A DNA stretch of 44,671 bases, taken from contig NZ_KE387195.1 in NCBI RefSeq assembly GCF_000430685.1, positions 37,037 through 81,707 of the forward strand. Direction: 5' to 3'. Under the pieces are notes generated by a model. The model saw nothing but the letters and a program-made list of their open reading frames with translations. It searched no databases and was not told where the DNA came from. Below are positions 15,231-25,290 of this stretch, one piece after another. This stretch comes from Tuberibacillus calidus DSM 17572 (GTDB lineage Bacteria; Bacillota; Bacilli; Bacillales; Sporolactobacillaceae). The stretch's first letter is position 1. Each line of letters opens with the position of its first letter. Position numbers and translations under genes: made by a program.

Positions 15231-16919
15231 TTAAACAAAAATTTCATTAAGTTTTTCTTTTAACATATTACGATCCCAAAGAATTATCCCATTTGATTTT
15301 GCTAATTCAATGGCTGAATCAGTGAAATAATTATTTGTCACCACAATTCCTTCCATCAAATTATAATATTTTAATCCGGCTACAACTTCTTGTATTGCTT
15401 TATTTGTAACTGGTTTTGAGTAGCATTTAGTTTGCACTCCAAATTTCAGTCCGTTTTTTTCAATAATAATATCAATTCCTTGATCCCCCGATGATTTTGT
15501 AACTACAACAGAAAACCCCATATGACTAAATAAGTTACCAATAAACTGTTCAAATTCTAGACCAGACATAAGGTCAATTTCCTCAATTGTAATTACTTTC
15601 GACCCTTCAGTGTCAAATGTTAATAAGTTCCTTTCGAACCTGTCTAACTTTTTATTTTCTAGTAGTTCGTCAATTTTTTTAACCAGGACATTATTACAAG
15701 TTAAAAAATTACTACTATCTTCAAACTTATTTTTATTCATTAGGAAGTATGTAAATATTGCTAAATTTTGTGCTGAATTAGTATTTATTATATCTAAATC
15801 CACATATACTTTTGCATATTCATGGATAGAAGAATCATCAGTTAAATCGTTAAAATATATTCCATATCTGTTATTAAAAAATTCATAAAAGTAATTTTGC
15901 GCAACCATTCTTAATACTAACCATGTAACAAAAATGGTATTGTCTAAACCGGTTTTCTTTATTAAAATCTTATGAAACATAGATAAATCTTCATTTAAAA
16001 ATTTTTTTATTTCTTCTAAATTTACATCACTAAACAATTTCATTATTTCTTCCATTGGAAGACTTAAAATATCCTTATTAAAATCGTATGTTGTAAGTGT
16101 GAACTGACCCCTATCGTCTACCTCATGTATAAACCTCTCGCATACCATAAAGTATTTAAAGTCAAGAAAAATTGTTTTATTTGTCTGATATAAGAATTTG
16201 TACACAAGGTTAAAAAGTTCTGCATCCAGAATTTTTTTTGCTGTATTTACTGCTGTCTTTTTAAATTCCGATAAAGTGTTTATATATTCTTCGATTCTTT
16301 TATTTTTAATTTCTTGAAATGCATTCTTCAATTCAATCATTTTATCTTCTTTGGTAAGAAAAGTTATATTTTTGAATTCATTTTTTTCATCCTTTTTGAA
16401 TAATGCAACCCAATATTGATAACCAAATTTTTCATCTTCAGAATTTTTTACATGTATATCATAGAAATCGCTTAAATCTAAAGTGATATCATTACCATCA
16501 TTACTATGGAAATATAATTTTTCCCCATCTACTTTTATTTTTCCATAGGTGTAATTATTTATATTGTTTTTTTGGTCAAATTCTACTAGCGCAACTTCTC
16601 TTTTCGAACTTTCTCTTTTAATATTCTCTAATAAAGAAATTATTTCATTATACTTTTCTGCGTTCATTAGAAAAGTAGCAACATTCTTTATCTCAGCGGT
16701 ATTATTTTTTCGAAAATTAATTGCTACTTTAAAATCAAATTCCGCTTTAGGGATTGGAATCCTTTCTAAAAAGTATTTTTCTCCTAACTCAATTTCCATA
16801 TTATAAGAATCTTTATTATCCTTAAAAATCAGTTTATGTCCAATTATTGAAAGCCTTCCTTTTGTCTTTAGTTCAACAAGAAATACGATATCTTTTCTAA
16901 AACTTTTAAAAAAGCCCAT
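15231..16919 (-). CDS. Mrr-type restriction endonuclease with N-terminal PH-like region
   Basis: 562 residues. The C-terminal domain (about 450-562) is an Mrr_cat nuclease: LEFEQFIGNLFSHMGFSV, then GDQGIDIII with Asp483, then GVQTKCYSKPV giving the Q-x-K variant (Gln496, Lys498) of the PD-(D/E)XK active site. Mrr-type enzymes cut DNA, often modified DNA. The first about 210 residues show two beta-rich repeats ending in helices (VDGEKLYFHSN, LDLSDFYDIHV) that resemble PH/GRAM-like modules. The middle is helical. ATG at 16919 follows AAAAAGGAGGGG. It lies between the IS21 relic behind the reverse transcriptase and the metalloprotease relic. Very AT-rich. Confidence 0.85.
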   Translation of the reverse strand: MGFFKSFRKDIVFLVELKTKGRLSIIGHKLIFKDNKDSYNMEIELGEKYFLERIPIPKAEFDFKVAINFRKNNTAEIKNVATFLMNAEKYNEIISLLENIKRESSKREVALVEFDQKNNINNYTYGKIKVDGEKLYFHSNDGNDITLDLSDFYDIHVKNSEDEKFGYQYWVALFKKDEKNEFKNITFLTKEDKMIELKNAFQEIKNKRIEEYINTLSEFKKTAVNTAKKILDAELFNLVYKFLYQTNKTIFLDFKYFMVCERFIHEVDDRGQFTLTTYDFNKDILSLPMEEIMKLFSDVNLEEIKKFLNEDLSMFHKILIKKTGLDNTIFVTWLVLRMVAQNYFYEFFNNRYGIYFNDLTDDSSIHEYAKVYVDLDIINTNSAQNLAIFTYFLMNKNKFEDSSNFLTCNNVLVKKIDELLENKKLDRFERNLLTFDTEGSKVITIEEIDLMSGLEFEQFIGNLFSHMGFSVVVTKSSGDQGIDIIIEKNGLKFGVQTKCYSKPVTNKAIQEVVAGLKYYNLMEGIVVTNNYFTDSAIELAKSNGIILWDRNMLKEKLNEIFV

Positions 16920-17121
16920 TTTACCCCTCCTTTTTAACTAATAATTTCAATACACCAAAAATTTCCTCCTAATGTTCGGAATTTCTTGCATCTGTAAATG
17001 ATAGGCGATATGCTGATATCTCTAGAAGTGTTAAAGTCGATGTTAAAATCCCCAATATAGCCGGAATAAAATTCCTCACTTACAATAGAACCATAGTGTC
17101 TACGAGAGGAGCTATGCGTGT

Positions 17122-17526
17122 ATGGAATTTTTTTTGATCAAAAAGATGTATGAAAGGGAAATGAGTATTTCCGATATTGCGAGGGAATTGGGAATCGATC
17201 GGTAAACCGTCCGAAAATATATTCACTCCCCCAATCCCTCTTCCAAAATCAAACGAAAACCAAGAAAAAGCAAGTTGGATCCATTTAAACCATATCTTCA
17301 AAAACGGATATTAGAAGATGGGGTGTTCAATAGCGAAAAATTGTTTTTTAAAATTCGACAACAGGGCTACATGGGAGGTAAAACGATTTTAAAGGACTAT
17401 ATGCAGCCTTTCCAAGAGACAGCGAAAAAGAAATACAATGCAAGTCTAAAAAGAACCTATGAGTTCCCAAGTTTTTCTTTTTGGAACTTTTATTTGACAA
17501 TTCCCAACTTCTCAAAACTATTGTAA
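17122..17526 (+). pseudogene. IS21-family istA 5' fragment with in-frame stop
   Basis: Reads MEFFLIKKMYEREMSISDIA, RELGIDR, then TAA at 17203-17205, then TVRKYIHSPN and a KPYLQKRI-type segment. This is the N-terminal helix-turn-helix and start of the IstA transposase. Similarity fades after about 17450 and the DDE domain and istB are absent. It separates the Mrr-type gene from the reverse transcriptase and points the opposite way. Confidence 0.85.
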
Positions 17527-17661
17527 GAGGTGAGCATAATAGGGACAAGCATTTACCATCAGTCATATAAAAAGATTCTTAAATTGAAATTTATAACTGA
17601 AAGATTGTTCAATGATGACCTTACTGAAAATATACATGTATAACTATTCTACCGATTGAAA

Positions 17662-19218
17662 TTAGTTATTTTTATAGTAAGGATTATAAAAACTTACATT
17701 TCTTTTTTTTAAAGCTTTAAAAAAGTCTATTTCATTAATTTTATTTTCTAATCTATTATAATTATGCCATTTATGATAGACCCATTCATATATAATTAAC
17801 CAATGTTCACTCCTCAGATTATAATTTGATAATGTATTTATTAAATTATCTAAAGCTAACCTTATTTTTTTAGATTTAATTTTATTCCATTTATGAATAT
17901 AATCGATTAACATAATTCGAAGTAAATCATCATGTGTTTTTTCTAAAAGATAAACCATTTCTTTAACATTAAACTTGACATTTAATTTGGTTAATATCCA
18001 GAATAACCACTCAGCTTCATTGTCTAATCCATTTTCAACACTAGTTTTTATGTTGATTTTTAATTCATTAATAAATTCATCAGTGATCAAATTTTTATGA
18101 TTAATAATCAATTTAATTATATATGGAGCTAAAGAAGGTTTTACCAATAAATGTCCAATAAAAAATGATTCTATTTCTTTCCATGCTGATGAAAAATCTT
18201 CATCCTTTAATTGCTTATACAAATATTTATAAGCCCCTTTTTCACCTATTTCATATAGTTCATCGGCTTTAAAAAATATTAACATTGCATCTTGGATTTT
18301 TTTACTGTTTCTGAATTTATCTATTTGAGTTTTAAATTCAAATTTTAAATCTGTATTATGATGATATGGGTATACCATAAACTGTGTTTTACTTTCATTA
18401 ATTTTTAAACGATATTTCTCAAATACTTGTCTTAACTTATTTCTTATAATATTAAAATCTGCTTCATTTCTAAAATAAAATTCATAGTCATCAACATAAT
18501 GCAAAAATTTAAAATCCACATCATCCATCAATTTCTCTATTTCATGATCAATTCTATTAAGTAATAACTCAGACAATATTCTTGAAGAAAAAGGACCAGT
18601 TGGTATACCAGCGGTTTCCTTATTATTTGTATTTCTAACTAGACGGTCTAATTTCTCGCCTAAATTATTTTTAAAAGTTTTTTTTGCAAAATTTTCTTTA
18701 GCTGCCTCTTTACCAATAATTGCCCATTCTAAAGTATGTGTATAAATATTATCATAGAAATTAGCTAGATCTAATTTGTAAACATATTTATAACCCATTG
18801 AATCTTTTACTTTTTTCACCATATTTTGTATATAATCAGAACCTAGATTGTGCTTTTCTTTAAAATTTGGTATATCAAAAAAATCAAACTCATCATAATT
18901 TAAAAATCTATTCTTAAAAGGATTTGATAGAGTATGTTTATTATTTTCTAAAATATCTTTTATCTCCTCGACATTACTAATTATATAATCAAATAATTTT
19001 ATCTGTTGTTCAGGATTAGGTATTTTAATTGTCCTTCTAAAACCATCATTTTTTGAAATAGTTAATGATAAGGGTTCACTATGAGTTAACTTGGTTGATG
19101 CTTTTAATGATTGATAATGTTTATAAAGTAACTCTGTATTAAAACAAGATGGTATATGTTCGGAAATATAACCATATTTGATCAATTGTTCCTCTATATC
19201 TATATTCATTCTAACCAA
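17662..19218 (-). CDS. Abi/UG-type defence reverse transcriptase
   Basis: 518 residues. The RT core shows motif A VYKLDLANFYDNIYTHTLEW (catalytic Asp150), motif B AGIPTGPFSSRILSE (203-217) and motif C HYVDDYEFYF with Asp243-Asp244. FYDNIYTHTLEWA..GKEAAK and I-P-T-G-P-x-S-S-R are typical of abortive-infection/unknown-group reverse transcriptases, not group II intron enzymes. No maturase or endonuclease domain is visible. The C-terminal half (about 300-518) is alpha-helical with repeated hydrophobic helices (EAEWLFWILTKLN), as in AbiA-like proteins. TTG at 19218 lies 9 bases after GTGAGG. It is co-directional with and 73 bp downstream of hsdR, behind a terminator. Expected role: phage defence. 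Confidence 0.85.
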   Translation of the reverse strand: MVRMNIDIEEQLIKYGYISEHIPSCFNTELLYKHYQSLKASTKLTHSEPLSLTISKNDGFRRTIKIPNPEQQIKLFDYIISNVEEIKDILENNKHTLSNPFKNRFLNYDEFDFFDIPNFKEKHNLGSDYIQNMVKKVKDSMGYKYVYKLDLANFYDNIYTHTLEWAIIGKEAAKENFAKKTFKNNLGEKLDRLVRNTNNKETAGIPTGPFSSRILSELLLNRIDHEIEKLMDDVDFKFLHYVDDYEFYFRNEADFNIIRNKLRQVFEKYRLKINESKTQFMVYPYHHNTDLKFEFKTQIDKFRNSKKIQDAMLIFFKADELYEIGEKGAYKYLYKQLKDEDFSSAWKEIESFFIGHLLVKPSLAPYIIKLIINHKNLITDEFINELKINIKTSVENGLDNEAEWLFWILTKLNVKFNVKEMVYLLEKTHDDLLRIMLIDYIHKWNKIKSKKIRLALDNLINTLSNYNLRSEHWLIIYEWVYHKWHNYNRLENKINEIDFFKALKKRNVSFYNPYYKNN

Positions 19219-19247
19219 TACAACAACCTCACTTTTGTGGCCATTTG

Positions 19248-19282
19248 AAAAGGCACCTTAATAACTATCAAAGGTGCCTTTC
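19248..19282 (-). terminator. Terminator between hsdR and the reverse transcriptase gene
   Basis: AAAGGCACCTT and AAGGTGCCTTT form a stem flanked by A- and T-runs, so it could work in both directions. It separates the restriction operon transcript from the reverse transcriptase gene. Confidence 0.85.
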
Positions 19283-19291
19283 CAAGCTGTT

Positions 19292-22200
19292 CTACGCCCC
19301 TACGATATCTTCAGCGTTTCGATTAATCTCATCGATGATATCAATGATTTTTTTTGCATCATCCATGTTATCTTTAAACAGTTCGACAATGCTTCCGACT
19401 GATCTGAACGGTTCTTGCTGTAAAACCTTCTTATCAAGTGTCCCATTTTTTATAACGTAATCCACTATATGTTTGACAAAACGAATTTGCTTTAAGTTTA
19501 AACGTTCTTCCGAAAGAAACTCGGAGAATGCTTCATTGGCAGCTTGCGGGTCCAAGCCGACTATTTGGCGAACGAGCTTGGTAATTGGTGTGTCGCCATA
19601 GTCTTTTTCGTAATCTTCCCTTGTCCCGAGTTCCTTCCAGAGAATGTCTTCAAGAGTTTTTACGTCTTGGGCTGTTAGTGGTTTATTATGGTTCAGCTTG
19701 TAAATAGCAATTTGATCTTTATGTTGGATGAGGTAATGTTCAACCTTTTTCCGGTAACTTTGAAGATCATTCACATGGAACATTGGACCGTTTTCTTTTA
19801 CTTCGATCACTTCATCTTGGAAGTTTGTGTAATAAATTGGTTGTGCTTCTTTTTCAATAAACTTGATTAAGTCCCTTAACGCCTCTCGCACTTCGTCCAG
19901 CTCGAAGATATCTGCACTTTCCCAAAATTCTTCTGTCAGTACCTTATCTATAATATGTTTTTGTTCCATAACTTGAGGAATCGTACCTAGCTTCGATAAA
20001 GATTCAGCCGTTTGAATCACACTGCGAATGGGTTTGGTCGCATTATTGGATTGTAATTTTGCCAGTTCGATGGTATACATAAGTAAATCAAACCGTTTGG
20101 CAAATTCATCATCTTGAACCGGGAAAATGATTGGTGAGATATGTTCTTTAATTTCATTCGTATCAAGAACTGATAAAGACACCCAATTGTCCTTGCTTTT
20201 AAATTTCTCAATATATTGAAGATGCTGTCTGACACGGAAGTTTTCACTGTTAAGAGCGAGAATATCTCTTGTAACTTCTTTAATTAATTCATTACGATGA
20301 CCGATATATTCTTCCGTTTGATAATCGATGCCTTGTAATTCTCGGATAATATCCACTTTGCTATTGAACAGCTTCTCTGTTAGACTTTTACCGACTTTTG
20401 CATCCATTCCCTTTGGATTTTCCCGGAAAAACTCAAAGTTTCCGCAATAATCAAAGATTAGGAAGTGCGTCTTGTCCTGTCCTATACCAAATAAGTCCGG
20501 ACAAAGCCGTGTTCCACGTCCAATCATTTGCCAAAACTTAGATTTTGAACGGACCTTTTTAAAGAATACAAGATTGACAACTTCTGGTATATCTACCCCT
20601 GTATCGAGCATATCCACAGTAACAGCAATATTCGGAAGCTTTTTCCCTTCTGAAAAATCATCAATTAATGACTGATTGTAGTTAACGCTATAATCGATGA
20701 CTCTCGCAAAATCCCCTTTATATTCAGGATATAGTGCATCAAATCTTTCAACAATTCGCTCTGCATGGCGATGGTTTTTCGCAAAGATTATCGTTTTCCC
20801 CAGCTTGTCGCCGCCTTCTACATGAATGCCTTTTTCCATCAAGTCACGTAAAACCATATCAATGGTATTGTCGTTAAATAACCATTCATTTAAAGCAGAG
20901 CTATCAATGTCTTCGATGAAATCATCTCCGTCAAAGGTTTCTTCAAATTTTTCTTTATCTTCTTCTGATAACTCATCGTAATGAATACCTTCTTCTAAAA
21001 ACTTAGTCTTCGTTTCGATTGTTCGATAATCTACAAGATAGTGGTCTTTTACAGCTTGGTCAAGTTCGTATGCGTATGTTGGAACCCCTGTTTCAAGATT
21101 GAATATCGAATACGTATTTTTATCCACTTCATCCTTTGGCGTTGCCGTCAGTCCTAATAAAATCCCATCAAAATATTCAAAGATACTACCGTATTTTTTA
21201 TAAATACTGCGATGCGATTCATCAATAATGATGAGATCAAAATGACCGATTGTAAATAGTTTTTTCCCGTCTTTTCTTTTGGCCTCATCAATTGCATTCA
21301 TCATCGTTGGATAAGTTGAGAAGACCATCCGGCTATCCTCTGGATTTTCCTTGTTTTTTAAAAGATTACATAGAGTTATACCAGGTAATAATTTGTTAAA
21401 GTTCTGATATGCTTGTTTGACCAATATTCTTCGGTCTGCCAAAAAGAGAATATTTTTCACCCAATTATGTCGGGTCAAAACATCTACAATCGAAATTGCT
21501 GTTCTTGTTTTCCCACTACCTGTTGCCATAACGAGAAGAGCTCGTCTTTGACCACGACTTAAAGCGTCACAAACCGCTAAAATAGCTTCTTTTTGATAAT
21601 ATCGATTACTGATCTCATCATTAATTTCGATATCTGTTAACGGTCGTTTCATCGTCTTGCGTTCCATTAACAAGCTTAGTTCTTCCTTATTGTAGAAGCC
21701 AGAAACTTTTCGAGGTGGATATGGATCATGCCAAATGTATGTTTCAAAACCGTTCGTATAGAATATGACAGGACGAGTGCCTGACATTTTTTCAATACAA
21801 TCAGCATACAGTTTAGCTTGTTGGCGACCGATTTTGGGATCTTTTGATGTTCTTTTAGCTTCAATTACAGCAAGAGGTTTGCCATTATCTCCTAATAAAA
21901 CGTAATCAACAAAACCTTTGCCTTCCTTGTTCGGCATACCAACAACTGGGTATTCTCGAATGATATCTTTATTAAATTCCCAACCGGCGAGTTCCAAATC
22001 TAAATCAATATATTTAAGTCTTGTTTCAAATTCATTTAATTCATCAACGTGGAAATGATTTTCTTTTGTATTGTGTACCCGTTTTTCTGTTACCTTTTTC
22101 CGAAGATGTTCATTTTCTTTAATAATTTCTTCAAGTTTCCGGTCTTTTGCACTTAATTGTTCATATAAATCTTGTAATTCTTTTGGACGTACTTTCTTTT

Positions 22201-22630
22201 CTTCTCCAACCGGAAGTAAGGATTCATCAAATGCCCCAGCCGTAAATTCATCAGAATAACAATAATCAATCCATGCAATAAATTGGAACAGGTGATGGAG
22301 GGACAATACCGCTTGATCCCGAGTTATATGAGCATTTGTATGAACGGCATGGTTGCCAAGTTTTACTACATATTTCATCATCGGCAATAATTCTTCATCA
22401 ATAATCCCTAAAAAATTCCGATCATGAATCAAACTAGAAAGATTATCTTGATAAGGAACTTTCAGCGCACTGTCATAACTATAAACCCACTTTACCGCAA
22501 GCTCCAGCGCCCGACGAGACTGAATGGCGCTGACAGCTGGGCTAACCACTAAACCTTTTTCCGCTTCAAAGCAAGCATTGGCAAAACTTTGATACTGTTT
22601 TTTATCTTTGAGAAAGCTGAAGTTTGACAC
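19292..22630 (-). CDS. hsdR: Type I restriction enzyme, R subunit
   Basis: 1112 residues from a GTG at 22630 preceded by AAAGGAGGTGG; the upstream in-frame ATG lies inside hsdS without a ribosome binding site. An N-terminal DUF4145-like region is followed by the nuclease domain, with FVDYVLLGDNGKPLAVIEAK giving D...E-A-K (about residues 235-255). The SF2 translocase has Walker A MATGSGKTRTAIS, DEAD-type box IIIDESHRS, motif III GLTATP and motif VI-like MIGRGTRLCPDL. A helical C-terminal specificity-complex domain completes it. This is the EcoEI-like organisation. It cuts unmodified DNA after ATP-driven translocation. It overlaps the end of hsdS by 29 bases, implying translational coupling. 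Confidence 0.95.
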   Translation of the reverse strand: MSNFSFLKDKKQYQSFANACFEAEKGLVVSPAVSAIQSRRALELAVKWVYSYDSALKVPYQDNLSSLIHDRNFLGIIDEELLPMMKYVVKLGNHAVHTNAHITRDQAVLSLHHLFQFIAWIDYCYSDEFTAGAFDESLLPVGEEKKVRPKELQDLYEQLSAKDRKLEEIIKENEHLRKKVTEKRVHNTKENHFHVDELNEFETRLKYIDLDLELAGWEFNKDIIREYPVVGMPNKEGKGFVDYVLLGDNGKPLAVIEAKRTSKDPKIGRQQAKLYADCIEKMSGTRPVIFYTNGFETYIWHDPYPPRKVSGFYNKEELSLLMERKTMKRPLTDIEINDEISNRYYQKEAILAVCDALSRGQRRALLVMATGSGKTRTAISIVDVLTRHNWVKNILFLADRRILVKQAYQNFNKLLPGITLCNLLKNKENPEDSRMVFSTYPTMMNAIDEAKRKDGKKLFTIGHFDLIIIDESHRSIYKKYGSIFEYFDGILLGLTATPKDEVDKNTYSIFNLETGVPTYAYELDQAVKDHYLVDYRTIETKTKFLEEGIHYDELSEEDKEKFEETFDGDDFIEDIDSSALNEWLFNDNTIDMVLRDLMEKGIHVEGGDKLGKTIIFAKNHRHAERIVERFDALYPEYKGDFARVIDYSVNYNQSLIDDFSEGKKLPNIAVTVDMLDTGVDIPEVVNLVFFKKVRSKSKFWQMIGRGTRLCPDLFGIGQDKTHFLIFDYCGNFEFFRENPKGMDAKVGKSLTEKLFNSKVDIIRELQGIDYQTEEYIGHRNELIKEVTRDILALNSENFRVRQHLQYIEKFKSKDNWVSLSVLDTNEIKEHISPIIFPVQDDEFAKRFDLLMYTIELAKLQSNNATKPIRSVIQTAESLSKLGTIPQVMEQKHIIDKVLTEEFWESADIFELDEVREALRDLIKFIEKEAQPIYYTNFQDEVIEVKENGPMFHVNDLQSYRKKVEHYLIQHKDQIAIYKLNHNKPLTAQDVKTLEDILWKELGTREDYEKDYGDTPITKLVRQIVGLDPQAANEAFSEFLSEERLNLKQIRFVKHIVDYVIKNGTLDKKVLQQEPFRSVGSIVELFKDNMDDAKKIIDIIDEINRNAEDIVGA

Positions 22631-23825
22631 GTAGCCACCTCCTTTGATTAAATGTTTGAAACCTTTCTTCTGTGAATAATTCACCTTTGAATGATTTTTG
22701 CATTAATGAGTTAAAAAGAATTTCAATTTCTCCAATACTTTTCTGTATGAAAGATTTTTGTTGTTCAATTTGTTTCACTATGTTTGCAAATTTTTCTTGT
22801 AAATCTATTGGAGGTGTAATAATAGGTAAATTTTCAATTTGTTTTTTAGTTATTGCTTCTCTAGTTGCCCCACCACTTGTAGATAATCTTAATAAATAAT
22901 TTTGATAAATTTCATTTGTAAACATATAACTTAGAAAAATAGGATTAATTATTTGTTTGATTACTCTGATGATAGATACATGCTGATTGACTCTTGCTGG
23001 TAAAACATCGTTAGGAACAATACAACTTCTTGCAACTGAAGCACCAGTAATATTAAGTAATATGTCATCTTTATAAACAATTACATTTTTTAGTTTATCT
23101 GCTTGTTCTTCATCTATAAAAGCTAAATCAGTATAATTAAAATTGTTATTGTAAACATTCATACTTCTAATTAAACTAATTCCTTTTTGCTTATAACTTG
23201 CATTACCACCTTTAGGAGTTGCCCCAGAACCAATCTTTTCAGTTACTTTTTTACAAATAGTAGTATTCCAATTTTTAGGGTTCTTAATAGGATCCCCGAA
23301 CATCTCCAAAAACACACTTTGCGTTAATTGGTCTAAAGCTTCGATTTGAGCTTTTCGTTTGTCTATTAAAGAAATTACTTTGTCTAATGTTTTCGAAATG
23401 TACCTTTGTTTCTCTAATGAAGGAATAGGTACTAGCAAATCCTCCAGTGCTTTTCTCGATATATGTGGGATTGTAGCGCCAGTACAAGTAGCTTGAAAAT
23501 AATTAAATTTAGATTGTAAATATTTACCTATATACGGTATATATATATCTTTTTTGTCTGTTACCAAAACTGCTAATGTACTTCCTATAGCACCTTCTAA
23601 ACCATAAGAAATCGTTCCAGCATTTGCCCCGTCCCAAGCAATAATAATACTTTCTTTGTTTGCATATACATAATTATCATTAGGTAGGCAATATTTTAGA
23701 TCACTGTCATTTCTTAAATCTTCAATTTGAATGTACCTTACTTTATTAGGAGTAGATTCATCAACTGGTTCAACCTTTTTCCCTTTTTTTATTTCAAATA
23801 TATCCTTTATCTTTATCCTTTTCAT
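22602..23825 (-). CDS. hsdS: Type I restriction-modification specificity subunit
   Basis: 407 residues with two target-recognition domains. TRD1 spans about 1-150 (IKIKDIFEIKKGKK...IPHISRKALEDLLVPIPS) and is followed by a conserved helix (EKQRYISKTLDKVISLIDKR). TRD2 spans about 185-360 (...TREAITKKQIENLPIITPP) and is followed by the second helix. The two-domain structure predicts a bipartite recognition site. The start lies 4 bases after hsdM's stop. The last about 10 codons overlap hsdR. The lower GC than neighbours is typical of exchangeable specificity genes. Confidence 0.95.
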   Translation of the reverse strand: MKRIKIKDIFEIKKGKKVEPVDESTPNKVRYIQIEDLRNDSDLKYCLPNDNYVYANKESIIIAWDGANAGTISYGLEGAIGSTLAVLVTDKKDIYIPYIGKYLQSKFNYFQATCTGATIPHISRKALEDLLVPIPSLEKQRYISKTLDKVISLIDKRKAQIEALDQLTQSVFLEMFGDPIKNPKNWNTTICKKVTEKIGSGATPKGGNASYKQKGISLIRSMNVYNNNFNYTDLAFIDEEQADKLKNVIVYKDDILLNITGASVARSCIVPNDVLPARVNQHVSIIRVIKQIINPIFLSYMFTNEIYQNYLLRLSTSGGATREAITKKQIENLPIITPPIDLQEKFANIVKQIEQQKSFIQKSIGEIEILFNSLMQKSFKGELFTEERFQTFNQRRWLRVKLQLSQR

Positions 23826-23829
23826 TTGT

Positions 23830-25290
23830 CTAACCCCTAATTAAATCTTTTAATTCTTTAATACCATTAATGACTTCACCTTCCAATATTTCTATTTTGT
23901 TTAAAATCACTAATGGTTCCTCATACTCAACTTCTTCATACTCAATCTCTTTATACTTATTAATTGACAAGTCATAGTCATTTTCCCTTAGTTCTTCTAT
24001 AGTTACAAAGAAAGATTGTTCTGTCCGTTTCCGTTGTTTTTCTGCTTCTAAATTATTAAATCGGGCAATAATATCCGGTATGTCGTTTTCTTCAATCGGG
24101 TTGCGTTTATCATCCAATGAGAATCCGTCAGCCTTCATATCATAGAACCAGACATTGTCTGTTCCACCTGCACCGGTTTTTGTGAAAATCATGATAGCCG
24201 TTGATACTCCTGCATAAGGTTTAAACACTCCACTTGGCATCGAGATCACAGCTTCAAGTTTATGATTTTCAATTATCTCCTTACGAATGGTTTTATGTGC
24301 TTTGGAACTTCCAAATAAAACCCCATCTGGAACAATGACAGCGGCACGTCCGCCTGGCTTCAATATACGAATGAATAAAGATAAAAATAATAATTCCGTT
24401 TTCTTAGTCTTGGCGATTTTTAATAAATCATTTGATACCGCTTCATAGTCCAATGATCCTTTAAATGGAGGATTGGCCAGAACCAACGTATATTTTTCTT
24501 TATCCTTGTTAACCTCGGAAAGTGAATCTCGATATTCAATATTTGGATTATCCACACCATGGAGCATCATATTCATGGCACCAATCCGAAGCATGGTCCG
24601 ATCCATATCATTGCCGTAGAACATGGTGTTATGAAAATGTTCTTTTAAGCCTTGGATAAGGAATAAATCATTGTGATGTTCACTCAAATATTCACTCGCG
24701 GCTACTAAAAAACCGGCAGTTCCCATTGCAGGGTCGATAATGATATCTTCCGGTGTTGGTTTCATCAGTTCGACCATCATTTTTATAATGTGCCGTGGTG
24801 TTCGAAATTGTCCGTTTGTGCCAGAGGTTGATAATTTTGACAGGAGATATTCGTATAAATCACCTTGGACATCTCGATCTTTTAATGGAAGATGATCAAT
24901 TCCATCAACAATTTTTGCTAACATATTGGGAGTTGGAATTAAAAACATGGCATCACTCATGTACTTGGAATATGCTGAATCATCTTTGCCATGTAAGCTT
25001 TTAATAAAAGGAAAGACCTCGTCAGAAACAACCCGATACATTTCTTCCGGTGACCCGAGTTGTTTAAAACGATGCCAGCGTAAATGTTGCTTATCTTTCG
25101 GAAAGATTCCTTCAAATGGGATACTTAGAACTTCCGCTTCTTTTTCCTTCGTTGTTTCCTTTTCATCTAATCCTTTAATAAATAATAAATAGGTAAATTG
25201 TTCAATGACGGTAAGTGGGTTCGTAATTCCTCCCGTCCAAAAGGTCTCCCATATTTTATCCACTTTATTCTTAATTTCACCTGTTATCAA
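23830..25290 (-). CDS. hsdM: Type I restriction-modification DNA N6-adenine methyltransferase
   Basis: 486 residues. HsdM N-terminal helical domain (1-150) is followed by the SAM-binding region with DPAMGTAGFLVAASEYL (motif I) and the catalytic LVLANPPFKGS (motif IV, N-P-P-F) and a C-terminal tail. Start is a TTG at 25290, with AGGGGGAATT about 8 bases upstream. It is the first gene of the hsdM-hsdS-hsdR operon. It methylates the recognition site, protecting host DNA. Confidence 0.95.
   Translation of the reverse strand: MITGEIKNKVDKIWETFWTGGITNPLTVIEQFTYLLFIKGLDEKETTKEKEAEVLSIPFEGIFPKDKQHLRWHRFKQLGSPEEMYRVVSDEVFPFIKSLHGKDDSAYSKYMSDAMFLIPTPNMLAKIVDGIDHLPLKDRDVQGDLYEYLLSKLSTSGTNGQFRTPRHIIKMMVELMKPTPEDIIIDPAMGTAGFLVAASEYLSEHHNDLFLIQGLKEHFHNTMFYGNDMDRTMLRIGAMNMMLHGVDNPNIEYRDSLSEVNKDKEKYTLVLANPPFKGSLDYEAVSNDLLKIAKTKKTELLFLSLFIRILKPGGRAAVIVPDGVLFGSSKAHKTIRKEIIENHKLEAVISMPSGVFKPYAGVSTAIMIFTKTGAGGTDNVWFYDMKADGFSLDDKRNPIEENDIPDIIARFNNLEAEKQRKRTEQSFFVTIEELRENDYDLSINKYKEIEYEEVEYEEPLVILNKIEILEGEVINGIKELKDLIRG

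Noticed and set aside
17662-19218. Group II intron maturase
   Set aside because: No maturase (X) or HNH domain and no intron RNA around it; motifs fit Abi/UG-type reverse transcriptases. The intron relic at 4.2-4.6 kb is unrelated in position and lacks an ORF.
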